From: Rhizobium sp. PDO1-076
GTDB taxonomy: Bacteria; Pseudomonadota; Alphaproteobacteria; Rhizobiales; Rhizobiaceae
Length of the DNA: 46,974 nt
Direction: 5' to 3'
Assembly (NCBI RefSeq): GCF_000247475.1
Contig: NZ_AHZC01000166.1
Coordinates: 1 to 46,974 of the forward strand
Shown in pieces: positions 8,066-15,516 of the stretch. The notes under the pieces are model-generated. The model did no database searches, was not told where the DNA came from, and saw nothing but the letters and a program-made list of their open reading frames with translations. Each line of letters opens with the position of its first letter. The first letter of the stretch is position 1. The translations under genes were made by a program, and so were the position numbers.

Positions 8066-9366
8066 GCGCCGGTCTCCGCGATATCGACCAGATGCATGTA
8101 GGATCCGAACACATTGCCGCGCCGGAGACCGGCGACGCCGAGTCCTTCTCCCAGCGCATCCTCGGCCGCGAACAGGCGATCGGCCGCGCCCTCCGACACC
8201 ACGGTCGAGTAGTGGAACTCATGCGCGGTCAACGGCACGGAAAACAGATCCGGTTGAAGCGACGTCAGGCGTCGATATCCGAGATGACGCTTGCGAACGG
8301 CATAGCTGGTCACCAGAGGCAACAAGCCGAGCATCGAATGGGAGACCCCCTCGCCATCAACGAGCGCATCGCCGAGAACCATGTAGCCGCCGCATTCGCC
8401 GTAAATTAGTGCACCACGTTGGGCGGCACTCTGCGTGCCGGTTCTGAAGCTGGCGGCAGAGGCCAGCGCTCCGGCATGCAGTTCCGGATAGCCGCCGGGC
8501 AGATAGACCGCATCGGCGTCAGCCGACGGTGCCTCGTCGGCCAGCGGCGAAAAGAAGGACACCTCGGCACCCTGCCCGCGCCAGCCTTCGATCAGATGCG
8601 CATAGGAAAAGGCAAAGGCCATGTCCCGCGCAATCGCGATGTGCTGGCCGATCGGGGCAATCGACGAGACGACAGGCAATACAGCTGGACCGGGAGCCCG
8701 GCCAGCGAGAACGACCAGTTGATCAAGATCGCAGCAGCGCTCCATCACGTCAGCCGCATGGCCGACGAAGCTTTCAAGTGCGCCATGCTCTCCCGCCTGC
8801 ACCAGGCCGAGATGGCGTTCAGGAAGCGCAAGGCCTACATCGCTGCGAATTGCGCCCAGCACTGGCATGCGGATCGCGTCGAGCGCCGTGCGCAGCATCG
8901 CCTCGTGACGATCGCTGCCGACCCGGTTGAGAATGACGCCCGCCACCCGGACATCGGCGCGGTAAGCGGCAAAACCCGAGACCAGTGCCGCGACAGATTG
9001 CGAGGTCTTGGCGCAGTCGACCACCAGCACCACCGGCAGGCCGAGCAGTGCCGCCAGATCTCCCGCCGATCCGGAACCATCGGCCGCGCCGTCGAACAGG
9101 CCCATCATCGCCTCGATCAACAGCAGGCGGCCGGATCCGTGCCTTTCAGCCTGTGCGAGCAGAAAGTCGGGGCGCATGGCCCAGGGATCGAAATTGAAAC
9201 ACGTCTCGCCGCTGGCTGCCGAATGAAATGCCGGATCGATGTAATCAGGCCCCGCCTTGCCCGGCGCGAGCGTCTGACCACGCCGCTTCAGGGCCCGCAT
9301 CAGGCCGAGCGTCACCACCGTCTTGCCGGAACCGGACGCAGGGGCTGCGATCATCAGACCGCTCAT
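8062..9366 (-). CDS. cobB: CobB/CbiA, (hydrogeno)byrinate a,c-diamide synthase
   Basis: Glutamine-dependent amidotransferase of 434 residues. The N-terminal half is a dethiobiotin-synthetase-like ATPase with P-loop ASGSGKT (residues 10-16). The C-terminal half is a GATase-1-like domain with nucleophile Cys325 in YGECGGYMVLG. It amidates the a and c side chains using glutamine and ATP. CobB acts on hydrogenobyrinic acid and CbiA on cobyrinic acid; reading alone cannot tell which is the substrate here, and the mixed gene set makes this a real question. It is coupled by ATGA overlaps to cobA upstream and cobC downstream. Confidence 0.94.
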   Translation of the reverse strand: MSGLMIAAPASGSGKTVVTLGLMRALKRRGQTLAPGKAGPDYIDPAFHSAASGETCFNFDPWAMRPDFLLAQAERHGSGRLLLIEAMMGLFDGAADGSGSAGDLAALLGLPVVLVVDCAKTSQSVAALVSGFAAYRADVRVAGVILNRVGSDRHEAMLRTALDAIRMPVLGAIRSDVGLALPERHLGLVQAGEHGALESFVGHAADVMERCCDLDQLVVLAGRAPGPAVLPVVSSIAPIGQHIAIARDMAFAFSYAHLIEGWRGQGAEVSFFSPLADEAPSADADAVYLPGGYPELHAGALASAASFRTGTQSAAQRGALIYGECGGYMVLGDALVDGEGVSHSMLGLLPLVTSYAVRKRHLGYRRLTSLQPDLFSVPLTAHEFHYSTVVSEGAADRLFAAEDALGEGLGVAGLRRGNVFGSYMHLVDIAETGA

Positions 9367-10223
9367 GCCCGGTCTTTCCTCTCCTGCGCGGAGAAAGGAT
9401 CAGGCTGCAGCACCCGCCCGTCCAGGGCGCCAAGCCAGTCCAGCGACGAACGCAAACGCACGACCTCGCCGACAACGACGATCGCAGGCGGTGCAATACC
9501 CGCCGCCAACATATCCGCCTCGGCACGGCCAAGGGTCGTTTCCAGCACGGTCTGCGCCGACGTGGCCGCATCGCAGACAAAAGCCACCGGTTCATCAGCC
9601 GAACGGCCGGCAGAAATCAGATTGGCGGCAATCTGCCCCATATGTTTCATCGCCATATACATGACGATCACGGGAGATCCGCGGCCAATGGCCTGCCAGT
9701 CGATCCGGTCCGGCACGATGCCGGACGAATCATGACCGGTCAGGAATGTCACGGCGTGATTGATCTCGCGATGGGTCACCGGGATACCCGCATAAGCCAG
9801 ACCACCGATGCCGGCGGTAATGCCCGGCACGATGCGGAACGGCACGCCATGCTCGATCAGTGTCAGGGCTTCTTCACCGCCACGACCGAAAACGAACGGA
9901 TCTCCGCCCTTCAGCCGCAACACGCGTAAACCCGATTTTGCCAGTTCGACAAGGCGCAGAGAAATGTCGCGCTGCTTGGCCGACGGCTTGCCGCCGCGCT
10001 TTCCGGCATATTCGAGCGTGGCGCCGCTGCGGGCCAGCTTCAGGCATTCGTCATTGACCAGCGCGTCATGCACGATGACGTCTGCTTCGCTCAATGCCTT
10101 GGCGGCCAGCAGGGTCAAAAGACCGGGATCGCCCGGCCCCGCACCGGCCAGCCAGACATGACCCGGCTGAATTGCCGGCAGGTTCGAAGGCAGGGAGATA
10201 TGCGTCGTGTCACTCATGCTCAT
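9363..10223 (-). CDS. cobA: CobA, uroporphyrinogen-III C-methyltransferase (SUMT)
   Basis: SAM-dependent methylase of 286 residues that converts uroporphyrinogen III to precorrin-2, the branch point to cobalamin, siroheme and heme d1. It has the SUMT signatures GAGPGDPGLLT, LKGGDPFVFGRGGEE and PGITAG. It is a stand-alone SUMT without the CysG dehydrogenase/ferrochelatase half, so any precorrin-2 oxidation to sirohydrochlorin must come from another gene. First gene of cobA-cobB-cobC-cobD, divergent from cbiD with 86 bases between. I see no cobalamin riboswitch in that gap. Start may be 10223 or the Met two codons later; neither has a strong ribosome site. Confidence 0.95.
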   Translation of the reverse strand: MSMSDTTHISLPSNLPAIQPGHVWLAGAGPGDPGLLTLLAAKALSEADVIVHDALVNDECLKLARSGATLEYAGKRGGKPSAKQRDISLRLVELAKSGLRVLRLKGGDPFVFGRGGEEALTLIEHGVPFRIVPGITAGIGGLAYAGIPVTHREINHAVTFLTGHDSSGIVPDRIDWQAIGRGSPVIVMYMAMKHMGQIAANLISAGRSADEPVAFVCDAATSAQTVLETTLGRAEADMLAAGIAPPAIVVVGEVVRLRSSLDWLGALDGRVLQPDPFSAQERKDRA

Positions 10224-10309
10224 GGTCTATGTCCGAGAGGCGAAAAATGCAATGTGCGGCAAAGGACTCGGCGCTTCCGGTCGCCCCGTGCCTCGCCTAT
10301 AAGGGGGCT

Positions 10310-11449
10310 ATGAACGAGCCGAGCAAAACCACGTCCAGCACACCGACCGAGGCGGACGACCTGCGCCTGGAAAAGCCGGACATGGCCCTTCGCAAGGGAT
10401 GGACCACGGGCGCTTGCGCCACGGCGGCGACCAAGGCCGCCCTGACCGCACTTCTGACCGGAGAATTCCCCGACCCTGTTTCGATCACCCTGCCGCGCGG
10501 AGAGACGCCGGCCTTCGCGCTGGCAACCGAGGGCATGGATGGTGACGCTGCCTATGCGGGCATCGTCAAGGATGCGGGCGATGATCCGGATGTGACCCAT
10601 GGCGCCACCGTAGTGGCTAAACTCCGCCGGACAAATCCCGGAAGCGGCATCGTCTTTGTGGCGGGCGACGGTGTCGGCACCGTGACCAAGGCGGGACTGC
10701 CGATTTCGCCCGGTCAGGCCGCCATCAACCCCGTGCCACGCCAGATGATGACCGCAGAGGTCGAAGCACTCTGTGCAGCGCACGGCATTTCGCCAGATCT
10801 TGAGATCACAATTTCCGTTCCCGGCGGCGACGTGCTGGCCGAGAAGACGTGGAACCCGCGCCTCGGCATAATCGGCGGCATTTCCATTCTCGGCACCACC
10901 GGCATCGTGCATCCGTTCTCCTGTGCGGCCTGGATCCACTCCATCCATCGCGGCATCGATGTCGCCCGCGCCGAAGGCCTGACCCATGTGCTGGGCGCGA
11001 CCGGCTCGACCTCGGAAAAGGCAGCACAAGCCTTTCACCAACTGCCCGAAGGCGCACTGCTCGACATGGGTGATTTCGCCGGTGGACTGCTCAAATATCT
11101 GCGCGTGCACCCGGTTCCGCGCCTGACCATCGCCGGCGGTTTCGCCAAGATGGCCAAGCTCGCCCAAGGCGCGCTGGATCTGCATTCTTCACGAAGCCAG
11201 ATCGACAATAGCTATTTCTTATCATTGCCTTGCAGCAATATTTTATCGCAAAAAATTAAAGATCAGATTCAAATCGCCAACACGGCACTTGAAGTACATG
11301 AAATCATGACAGAAAACCAAGTCGACATCGCGCTTCCGATTGCCCAGGCGGCGCGCGTCAATGCGCTCGAGGTCCTGCGTGGCGCACCGATCGAAGTGGA
11401 TGTCATCGTCATTGATCGCAAGGGAAATATTATCGCCCATGCCCAATGA
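10310..11449 (+). CDS. cbiD: CbiD, cobalt-precorrin-5B C1-methyltransferase
   Basis: A 379-residue protein with the CbiD hallmark N terminus RKGWTTGACATAATKAA and the central HPFSCAAWIHSIHRGIDVA region. CbiD methylates C1 after the C20-linked acetate unit is lost, the step done by CobF in the classical aerobic pathway; no cobF is seen here. ATG 10310 is preceded by AAGGGGG, and upstream in-frame ATGs would only add implausible sequence. The 3' part around 11205-11275 is noticeably AT-richer than the rest (residues near SYFLSLPCSNILSQKIKDQIQ), unlike neighbouring genes. It overlaps cobK by 11 bases, so the two are probably co-translated. Confidence 0.94.
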   Translation: MNEPSKTTSSTPTEADDLRLEKPDMALRKGWTTGACATAATKAALTALLTGEFPDPVSITLPRGETPAFALATEGMDGDAAYAGIVKDAGDDPDVTHGATVVAKLRRTNPGSGIVFVAGDGVGTVTKAGLPISPGQAAINPVPRQMMTAEVEALCAAHGISPDLEITISVPGGDVLAEKTWNPRLGIIGGISILGTTGIVHPFSCAAWIHSIHRGIDVARAEGLTHVLGATGSTSEKAAQAFHQLPEGALLDMGDFAGGLLKYLRVHPVPRLTIAGGFAKMAKLAQGALDLHSSRSQIDNSYFLSLPCSNILSQKIKDQIQIANTALEVHEIMTENQVDIALPIAQAARVNALEVLRGAPIEVDVIVIDRKGNIIAHAQ

Positions 11450-12146
11450 AACACGCCGCGACGGACCGACTGCAGTCCATCAGAAGATCCTGATCCTGGG
11501 CGGTACCGCGGAGGCCCGCGAACTCGCGCAAAAACTGGTGGAAGACGGACATGCCGTGACGACATCGCTCGCTGGCCGGACCCTCGATCCTATCCTACCG
11601 GCTGGAGAGATCCGCATCGGTGGCTTTGGCGGTGCTGAGGGACTGGCGACCTATCTGCGCGAAAACACCTTCACCCGTATCATCGATGCGACCCACCCCT
11701 TCGCCAGACGCATCTCCGAAAACGCCATCAAGGCATCGGCAGAAACCGGCGTGACACTGGAGCAAATCGTCCGGCCGCGCTGGCAGAAACAGCCGGGCGA
11801 TCGCTGGCGTCCGGTCTCGACACTGGAGCAGGCGGCAGACCTCCTGCCCTCTGGCGCCACTGTCTTCCTCGCGCTCGGCCGGCAATATCTCGACGCCTTC
11901 AAGCCGCGCACCGATTGCCGCTTCATTGTTCGCATGGTGGATGCGCCGGACAAACCGCTCGGCTTTTTTGACTATGCGGTCATCCTCGGCAAACCGGCCA
12001 GCGATCCCTCGCAGGAATCTGACCTCATGACCGCCCACGGCATCACGCATCTGGTCGCCCGCAATTCCGGCGGTCCGGCCGGTTATGCCAAGATCATTGC
12101 CGCCCGCAGCCTTGGCCTGCCGGTGATCATGCTGGAGCGCGATTAG
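11439..12146 (+). CDS. cobK: CobK/CbiJ, precorrin-6A reductase
   Basis: NADPH-dependent reductase of the corrin ring, about 235 residues. It begins with the family motif KILILGGTAEARELA, and DATHPFA and LALGRQYLD are further CobK/CbiJ hallmarks. It reduces precorrin-6A (or its cobalt form) to the 6B form. The ATG at 11439 lies inside the end of cbiD, with an 11-base overlap in another frame. Pairing of CbiD and CobK makes biochemical sense because they act one after the other. It ends this two-gene plus-strand unit. Confidence 0.93.
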   Translation: MPNETRRDGPTAVHQKILILGGTAEARELAQKLVEDGHAVTTSLAGRTLDPILPAGEIRIGGFGGAEGLATYLRENTFTRIIDATHPFARRISENAIKASAETGVTLEQIVRPRWQKQPGDRWRPVSTLEQAADLLPSGATVFLALGRQYLDAFKPRTDCRFIVRMVDAPDKPLGFFDYAVILGKPASDPSQESDLMTAHGITHLVARNSGGPAGYAKIIAARSLGLPVIMLERD

Positions 12147-12192
12147 ACGCAAAGGTCACAGGTAAAAACCGTCGTATTCTTCAGGAGTTTTC

Positions 12193-12576
12193 ATGACAGA
12201 CATTGACTTGGCGGAGACTGCCTATCCGGTGCAGATGCAGCTCGAGGCTTACAATGCCCGTGACATAGAGAGCTTCATGCAGTGGTGGGCAGCGGACTGC
12301 GCCTACTACGCTTTTCCCGACACACAACTGGCGCATGGCGCAGACGAGATCCGCGCGCGCCATGTCGAGCGCTTCAAGGAGCCCAACCTGTTTGGCAAGC
12401 TGCTGTACCGGTCCGTTATCGGCAATGTCGTGGTCGACCACGAAACCGTAAGGCGCACCTTTCCCGAGGGCACCGGCGAAGTGGATGTGATTTGCATCTA
12501 CGAAATCGCCGATGGCAAAATCGCCAAGGCCTGGTTCAAGGTCGGCACACCACGATTGGATCAGGCCCAACGCTGA
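12193..12576 (+). CDS. SnoaL/NTF2-like protein, function unknown
   Basis: A 127-residue protein of the NTF2/SnoaL-like alpha+beta cone fold, judged from the opening pattern QLEAYNARDIESFMQWWAADCAYYAFPD and the closing beta strands CIYEIADGKIAKAWFKVG. Such proteins may be isomerases, hydrolases or ligand binders, and these motifs do not say which. The ATG at 12193 follows CAGGAG at good spacing. It starts 46 bases after cobK on the same strand and could be read through from it, but a cobalamin role is not supported by sequence. Confidence 0.75.
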   Translation: MTDIDLAETAYPVQMQLEAYNARDIESFMQWWAADCAYYAFPDTQLAHGADEIRARHVERFKEPNLFGKLLYRSVIGNVVVDHETVRRTFPEGTGEVDVICIYEIADGKIAKAWFKVGTPRLDQAQR

Positions 12577-12591
12577 GGCCAGAAGCAGAAA

Positions 12592-12613
12592 CGCCCCGGA
12601 CAGGGCCGGGGCG
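12592..12613. terminator. GC-rich hairpin between convergent genes
   Basis: A perfect 8-bp stem (CGCCCCGG / CCGGGGCG) with a 6-base loop lies 16 bases after the SnoaL-like stop and 26 bases before the nucleoside hydrolase stop. There is no T-run on either side, so it may be a Rho-aided or bidirectional stop rather than a classical terminator. Confidence 0.5.
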
Positions 12614-12638
12614 CATCCGAGAAAGCAGAAACTGCGGC

Positions 12639-13616
12639 TCAGTCTTCCTTGATCGCCACGATCGTGTCGTGAATCAGCTTCAACACGGCATCAGCGTCGA
12701 CATCGACGCAGACCTTCTGGCTCGGCAGATCGCCATCCCAGTCGGACGGGCCAAAACCCTTGCCGTCGGGCTTCTGGATCGTCTGGCCATCGGCAATGCC
12801 ACCGCAGACGACACGGACCGGGCCGGAGCGGGTGGTGAAGAGTTCCGGTGCCACGACATAGACGCAGGCGCAGCTGTCATGCACGACCATGCCGTCCTGA
12901 ACGCGGCCTTCGTAGAACTTGATATAGAACTGCGACAGGTCGAACAGCAATTGCGCCCGCTTGCCGGCGGCATCGCGGATATCGGCGAGCGCCTGTCGGG
13001 TCATCACGGTCTTGAGCGTCACGTCGAGGCCTACAACGACGACCGGCCATGTTGCGGTCATGACGATGTCGGCCGCTTCCGGGTCGCCGTGGATATTGGC
13101 TTCGGCCGCCGGCGTGACATTGCCATTGGTGTCGAAGGCGCCGCCCATGATGACGACTTCCCTGACCAGCGAGACTATCTCGGGATCTTCCTTCAGCGCA
13201 TTGGCAAGATTGGTCATCCGGCCGACGGCAACCAGCGTCACCTCGCCCGGATGGGCGCGCACCATGTCGACAATGAAACGATGAGCCGGACGTGGATCGG
13301 GCTCGACATCGGTCACTTCCGGCACACCGATATTGCCGAGCCCGTCATCGCCATGGATGAAAGTCGGCGGCGCATGCGTCACGCGATGCGGAATGAAGGT
13401 TTCGCCGGCACCCTTGGCCACCGGCGCATCAATCTGCCATTCGCGCTTGAGGAACAGTGCATTGCGCGTTGTGGTCTCGATCGTCGCATTGCCGAAAACG
13501 CTGGTGATGCCGATCAGGTCGATTTCGGGATGATGATGGAGAAAGAGCAGCGCCATCGCGTCATCGACGCCCGGATCCGTATCGAAAATGACCTTATGCA
13601 TGAAGAGTGCCGCCAT
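12639..13616 (-). CDS. inosine-uridine preferring nucleoside hydrolase
   Basis: A 325-residue enzyme that cleaves ribonucleosides to ribose and base. The calcium-binding aspartate cluster is at the N terminus (IFDTDPGVDDAMALL), and the later VGRMTNLA, MGGAF and VVHDSCAC segments match the nucleoside hydrolase fold. Base specificity cannot be read. Start is uncertain: ATG 13616 or the Met at 13601 (MHKVIFDTD), neither with a good ribosome site; the shorter form resembles the family more. It sits alone between convergent and same-strand neighbours, 123 bases after the GFA gene. No link to the cobalamin genes is evident. Confidence 0.88.
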   Translation of the reverse strand: MAALFMHKVIFDTDPGVDDAMALLFLHHHPEIDLIGITSVFGNATIETTTRNALFLKREWQIDAPVAKGAGETFIPHRVTHAPPTFIHGDDGLGNIGVPEVTDVEPDPRPAHRFIVDMVRAHPGEVTLVAVGRMTNLANALKEDPEIVSLVREVVIMGGAFDTNGNVTPAAEANIHGDPEAADIVMTATWPVVVVGLDVTLKTVMTRQALADIRDAAGKRAQLLFDLSQFYIKFYEGRVQDGMVVHDSCACVYVVAPELFTTRSGPVRVVCGGIADGQTIQKPDGKGFGPSDWDGDLPSQKVCVDVDADAVLKLIHDTIVAIKED

Positions 13617-13739
13617 CGTATCTGAGAAAGGAAACGGCAGATCACCCGCCGCAATCCATCCGGCTTAGCCGAGGACCGGAATTGGTTCAAGGCGCGAACG
13701 ATGCGCGGATTGTCGGGCACACAGAATGTATCGAAACCT

Positions 13740-14195
13740 TCAGGCGCCAGTCTCGGCAAACTGCTGCATCAGTCGCGGAAAGGCATCCATCGGCGGAAAC
13801 TTGCCGTAGCTATGGACGGCCGGCGTCGTAGCCCAGGGCAGCTTTTCGTCCGTGCAGGTCTCGATAAAAGGGGCAAACTCGGCTGCATCGTCGAACATGG
13901 TCGCGCGCACATTGATCATCGGCCCGAACATCTTGCCGCGGGTGACGATCCAGCTGAGGCAATACGGGCAGAAATTGTGATGCAGATCACCGTGCATGCC
14001 GCCGATGACCGGTTGAAGACCATGCACCTCGACCGCATCGAGCGGATAAAGCGCGCTCAGCGAAAAGGCACTGGCCGTCATCTTCTGGCAACCGGTGCAA
14101 TGACAGGCCATGGTCATTAGCGGCTTGCCGCGGACCTTTAGCTGCACCTGGCCACAGCGGCAACTGCCGGCGTGAATGCTGGTATCATCGGACAT
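13740..14195 (-). CDS. GFA-family zinc protein (first of two)
   Basis: A 151-residue member of the GFA (glutathione-dependent formaldehyde-activating-like) family. The zinc cysteines are clear: CRCGQ near the N terminus, CHCTGC, then CPYC. Most members of this family have no proven activity, so I give only the fold. ATG 14195 follows GGAGGAG and overlaps the stop of the upstream gene as TGATG, so the two are probably translated together. A second GFA protein occurs at 25187-25582 within the cobN-cobO operon. Confidence 0.85.
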   Translation of the reverse strand: MSDDTSIHAGSCRCGQVQLKVRGKPLMTMACHCTGCQKMTASAFSLSALYPLDAVEVHGLQPVIGGMHGDLHHNFCPYCLSWIVTRGKMFGPMINVRATMFDDAAEFAPFIETCTDEKLPWATTPAVHSYGKFPPMDAFPRLMQQFAETGA

Positions 14196-14683
14196 CAAGA
14201 ACTCTCCTCCGTTCGGCACGATTGATTGACTGCCTGGCGCGCCCTCGCCGCCTCGGCCGCGTGATTGCGCCTGACAATGAACGCCAGCGCGCGCGAACGC
14301 GCATCGTGCAGATATTGGTCAGGCCCCAGCATTTTTCGGGCATTCAGCTCAATCGTGTCCAGCGCATCGAAATCCACCGGCTCGATCGTGCTGCCCCAGC
14401 CGGGACTATGGGTGGACCAACCTTTTCGATGATGGGCGAGCAGGCGGTCGCGCAGGCTATATCCATGATAGTCGAAGGCAATCACGCCATCCGTCACGAA
14501 CATGTGCCCCCCGGCAAAGCCTTCGTCGGGAATTATACGTTCGGCACGAAAGCCTGAAAGCGGTTCATGTTCCAGATAGACACCCGCCAGGATATGACAG
14601 GCGCCGTAGCCAAAGAATATCCGGTCCGGCAGTGCCCACCGCCTGACCGGATCCTTCTTGATGCCGCGCTTCAGTATATACAT
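14195..14683 (-). CDS. conserved-looking protein of unknown function
   Basis: A 162-residue soluble protein that I do not recognise. It has a short positively charged N terminus, then FFGYGACHILAGVYLEHEPL, an HMFVTDGVIAFDYHGYSLRDRLL stretch, and an Arg/Ala-rich helical end. No signal peptide or membrane segment is visible. Coding is supported by rhizobial-type codon use and a TGATG overlap with the GFA gene. The 50-base gap before it (downstream of cobM) contains a small palindrome, TGACCT-N4-AGGTCA at 14701-14716, that could be an operator. Possible partner of the GFA protein. Confidence 0.65.
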   Translation of the reverse strand: MYILKRGIKKDPVRRWALPDRIFFGYGACHILAGVYLEHEPLSGFRAERIIPDEGFAGGHMFVTDGVIAFDYHGYSLRDRLLAHHRKGWSTHSPGWGSTIEPVDFDALDTIELNARKMLGPDQYLHDARSRALAFIVRRNHAAEAARARQAVNQSCRTEESS

Positions 14684-14733
14684 GCGGGAAGCCTACAGCC
14701 TGACCTCCCAAGGTCAATCTCGGCACGGCAGTC

Positions 14734-15516
14734 CTAGCCCGCGACCTTCTTTTTTTTCTTGCCCGCATTGCGCAACACATGGGTGAAATCGGAATTGTAG
14801 AGATCACTGTCGCGGAACTCGACATGCCCGAAGACCTGCCCGACCATAATGAGGGCCGTACGGGTCAGCTTCGCCTTGCGCACGTCCTCGGCCATATCCT
14901 TCAGCGTCGTGCGGATGAACAGCTCGTCGGGCCAGGTCGCGCGATAGGCGACAACCACCGGGCAATCCTCGCCGTAGTATGGTGTCAGCGTATCGCGGAT
15001 ATGCGGAAGGTTTCTGATCGACAGGTGGATGGCGAGCGTTGCCCGCGACTTGCCGAGAATGTCCAGCGTCTCGAATTCCGGCATCGATGACGCCTTCATC
15101 TCGGTGCGCGTGATGATGATGGTCTGGGCGATTTCCGGCAGGGTCAGCTCGGTCTTCAACCGCGCGGCGGTCGCGGCAAAGGCCGGCACACCGGGTACCA
15201 CGTCATAGGGAATGCCGAGCGCGTCAAGCCTGCGCATCTGCTCGGCAATCGCGCCGTAGATCGACGGATCGCCGGAATGCACGCGTGCAACATCCTCACC
15301 GCGCGCATGCGCCGCCTCGATATCGGCGATGATCTCGTCGAGATGCATCGGCGCCGTATCCTTGATGATCGCACCTTCCGGCGCGCATTTGACCGTTTCC
15401 TCCGGCACCAGCGATCCGGCAAACAGGCAGACCGGGCAGCGCTCGATCAGGCGCAGGCCGCGTACGGTGATCAGGTCGGGTGCGCCGGGTCCGGCACCGA
15501 TGAAATAGACGGTCAT
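14734..15516 (-). CDS. cobM: CobM/CbiF, precorrin-4 C11-methyltransferase
   Basis: SAM-dependent corrin methylase of 260 residues. Signatures are YFIGAGPGAPDLITVRG at the start, the VHSGDPSIYGA loop, and VVPGVPAFAATAA. It methylates C11 of precorrin-4 (CobM) or cobalt-precorrin-4 (CbiF); the two cannot be told apart by eye. The C terminus ends in an unusual basic tail (GKKKKKVAG). It overlaps the cbiG/cobJ gene by ATGA and is the last gene of the cbiX-cobH-cobL-cobI-cobJ-cobM operon. Confidence 0.95.
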   Translation of the reverse strand: MTVYFIGAGPGAPDLITVRGLRLIERCPVCLFAGSLVPEETVKCAPEGAIIKDTAPMHLDEIIADIEAAHARGEDVARVHSGDPSIYGAIAEQMRRLDALGIPYDVVPGVPAFAATAARLKTELTLPEIAQTIIITRTEMKASSMPEFETLDILGKSRATLAIHLSIRNLPHIRDTLTPYYGEDCPVVVAYRATWPDELFIRTTLKDMAEDVRKAKLTRTALIMVGQVFGHVEFRDSDLYNSDFTHVLRNAGKKKKKVAG

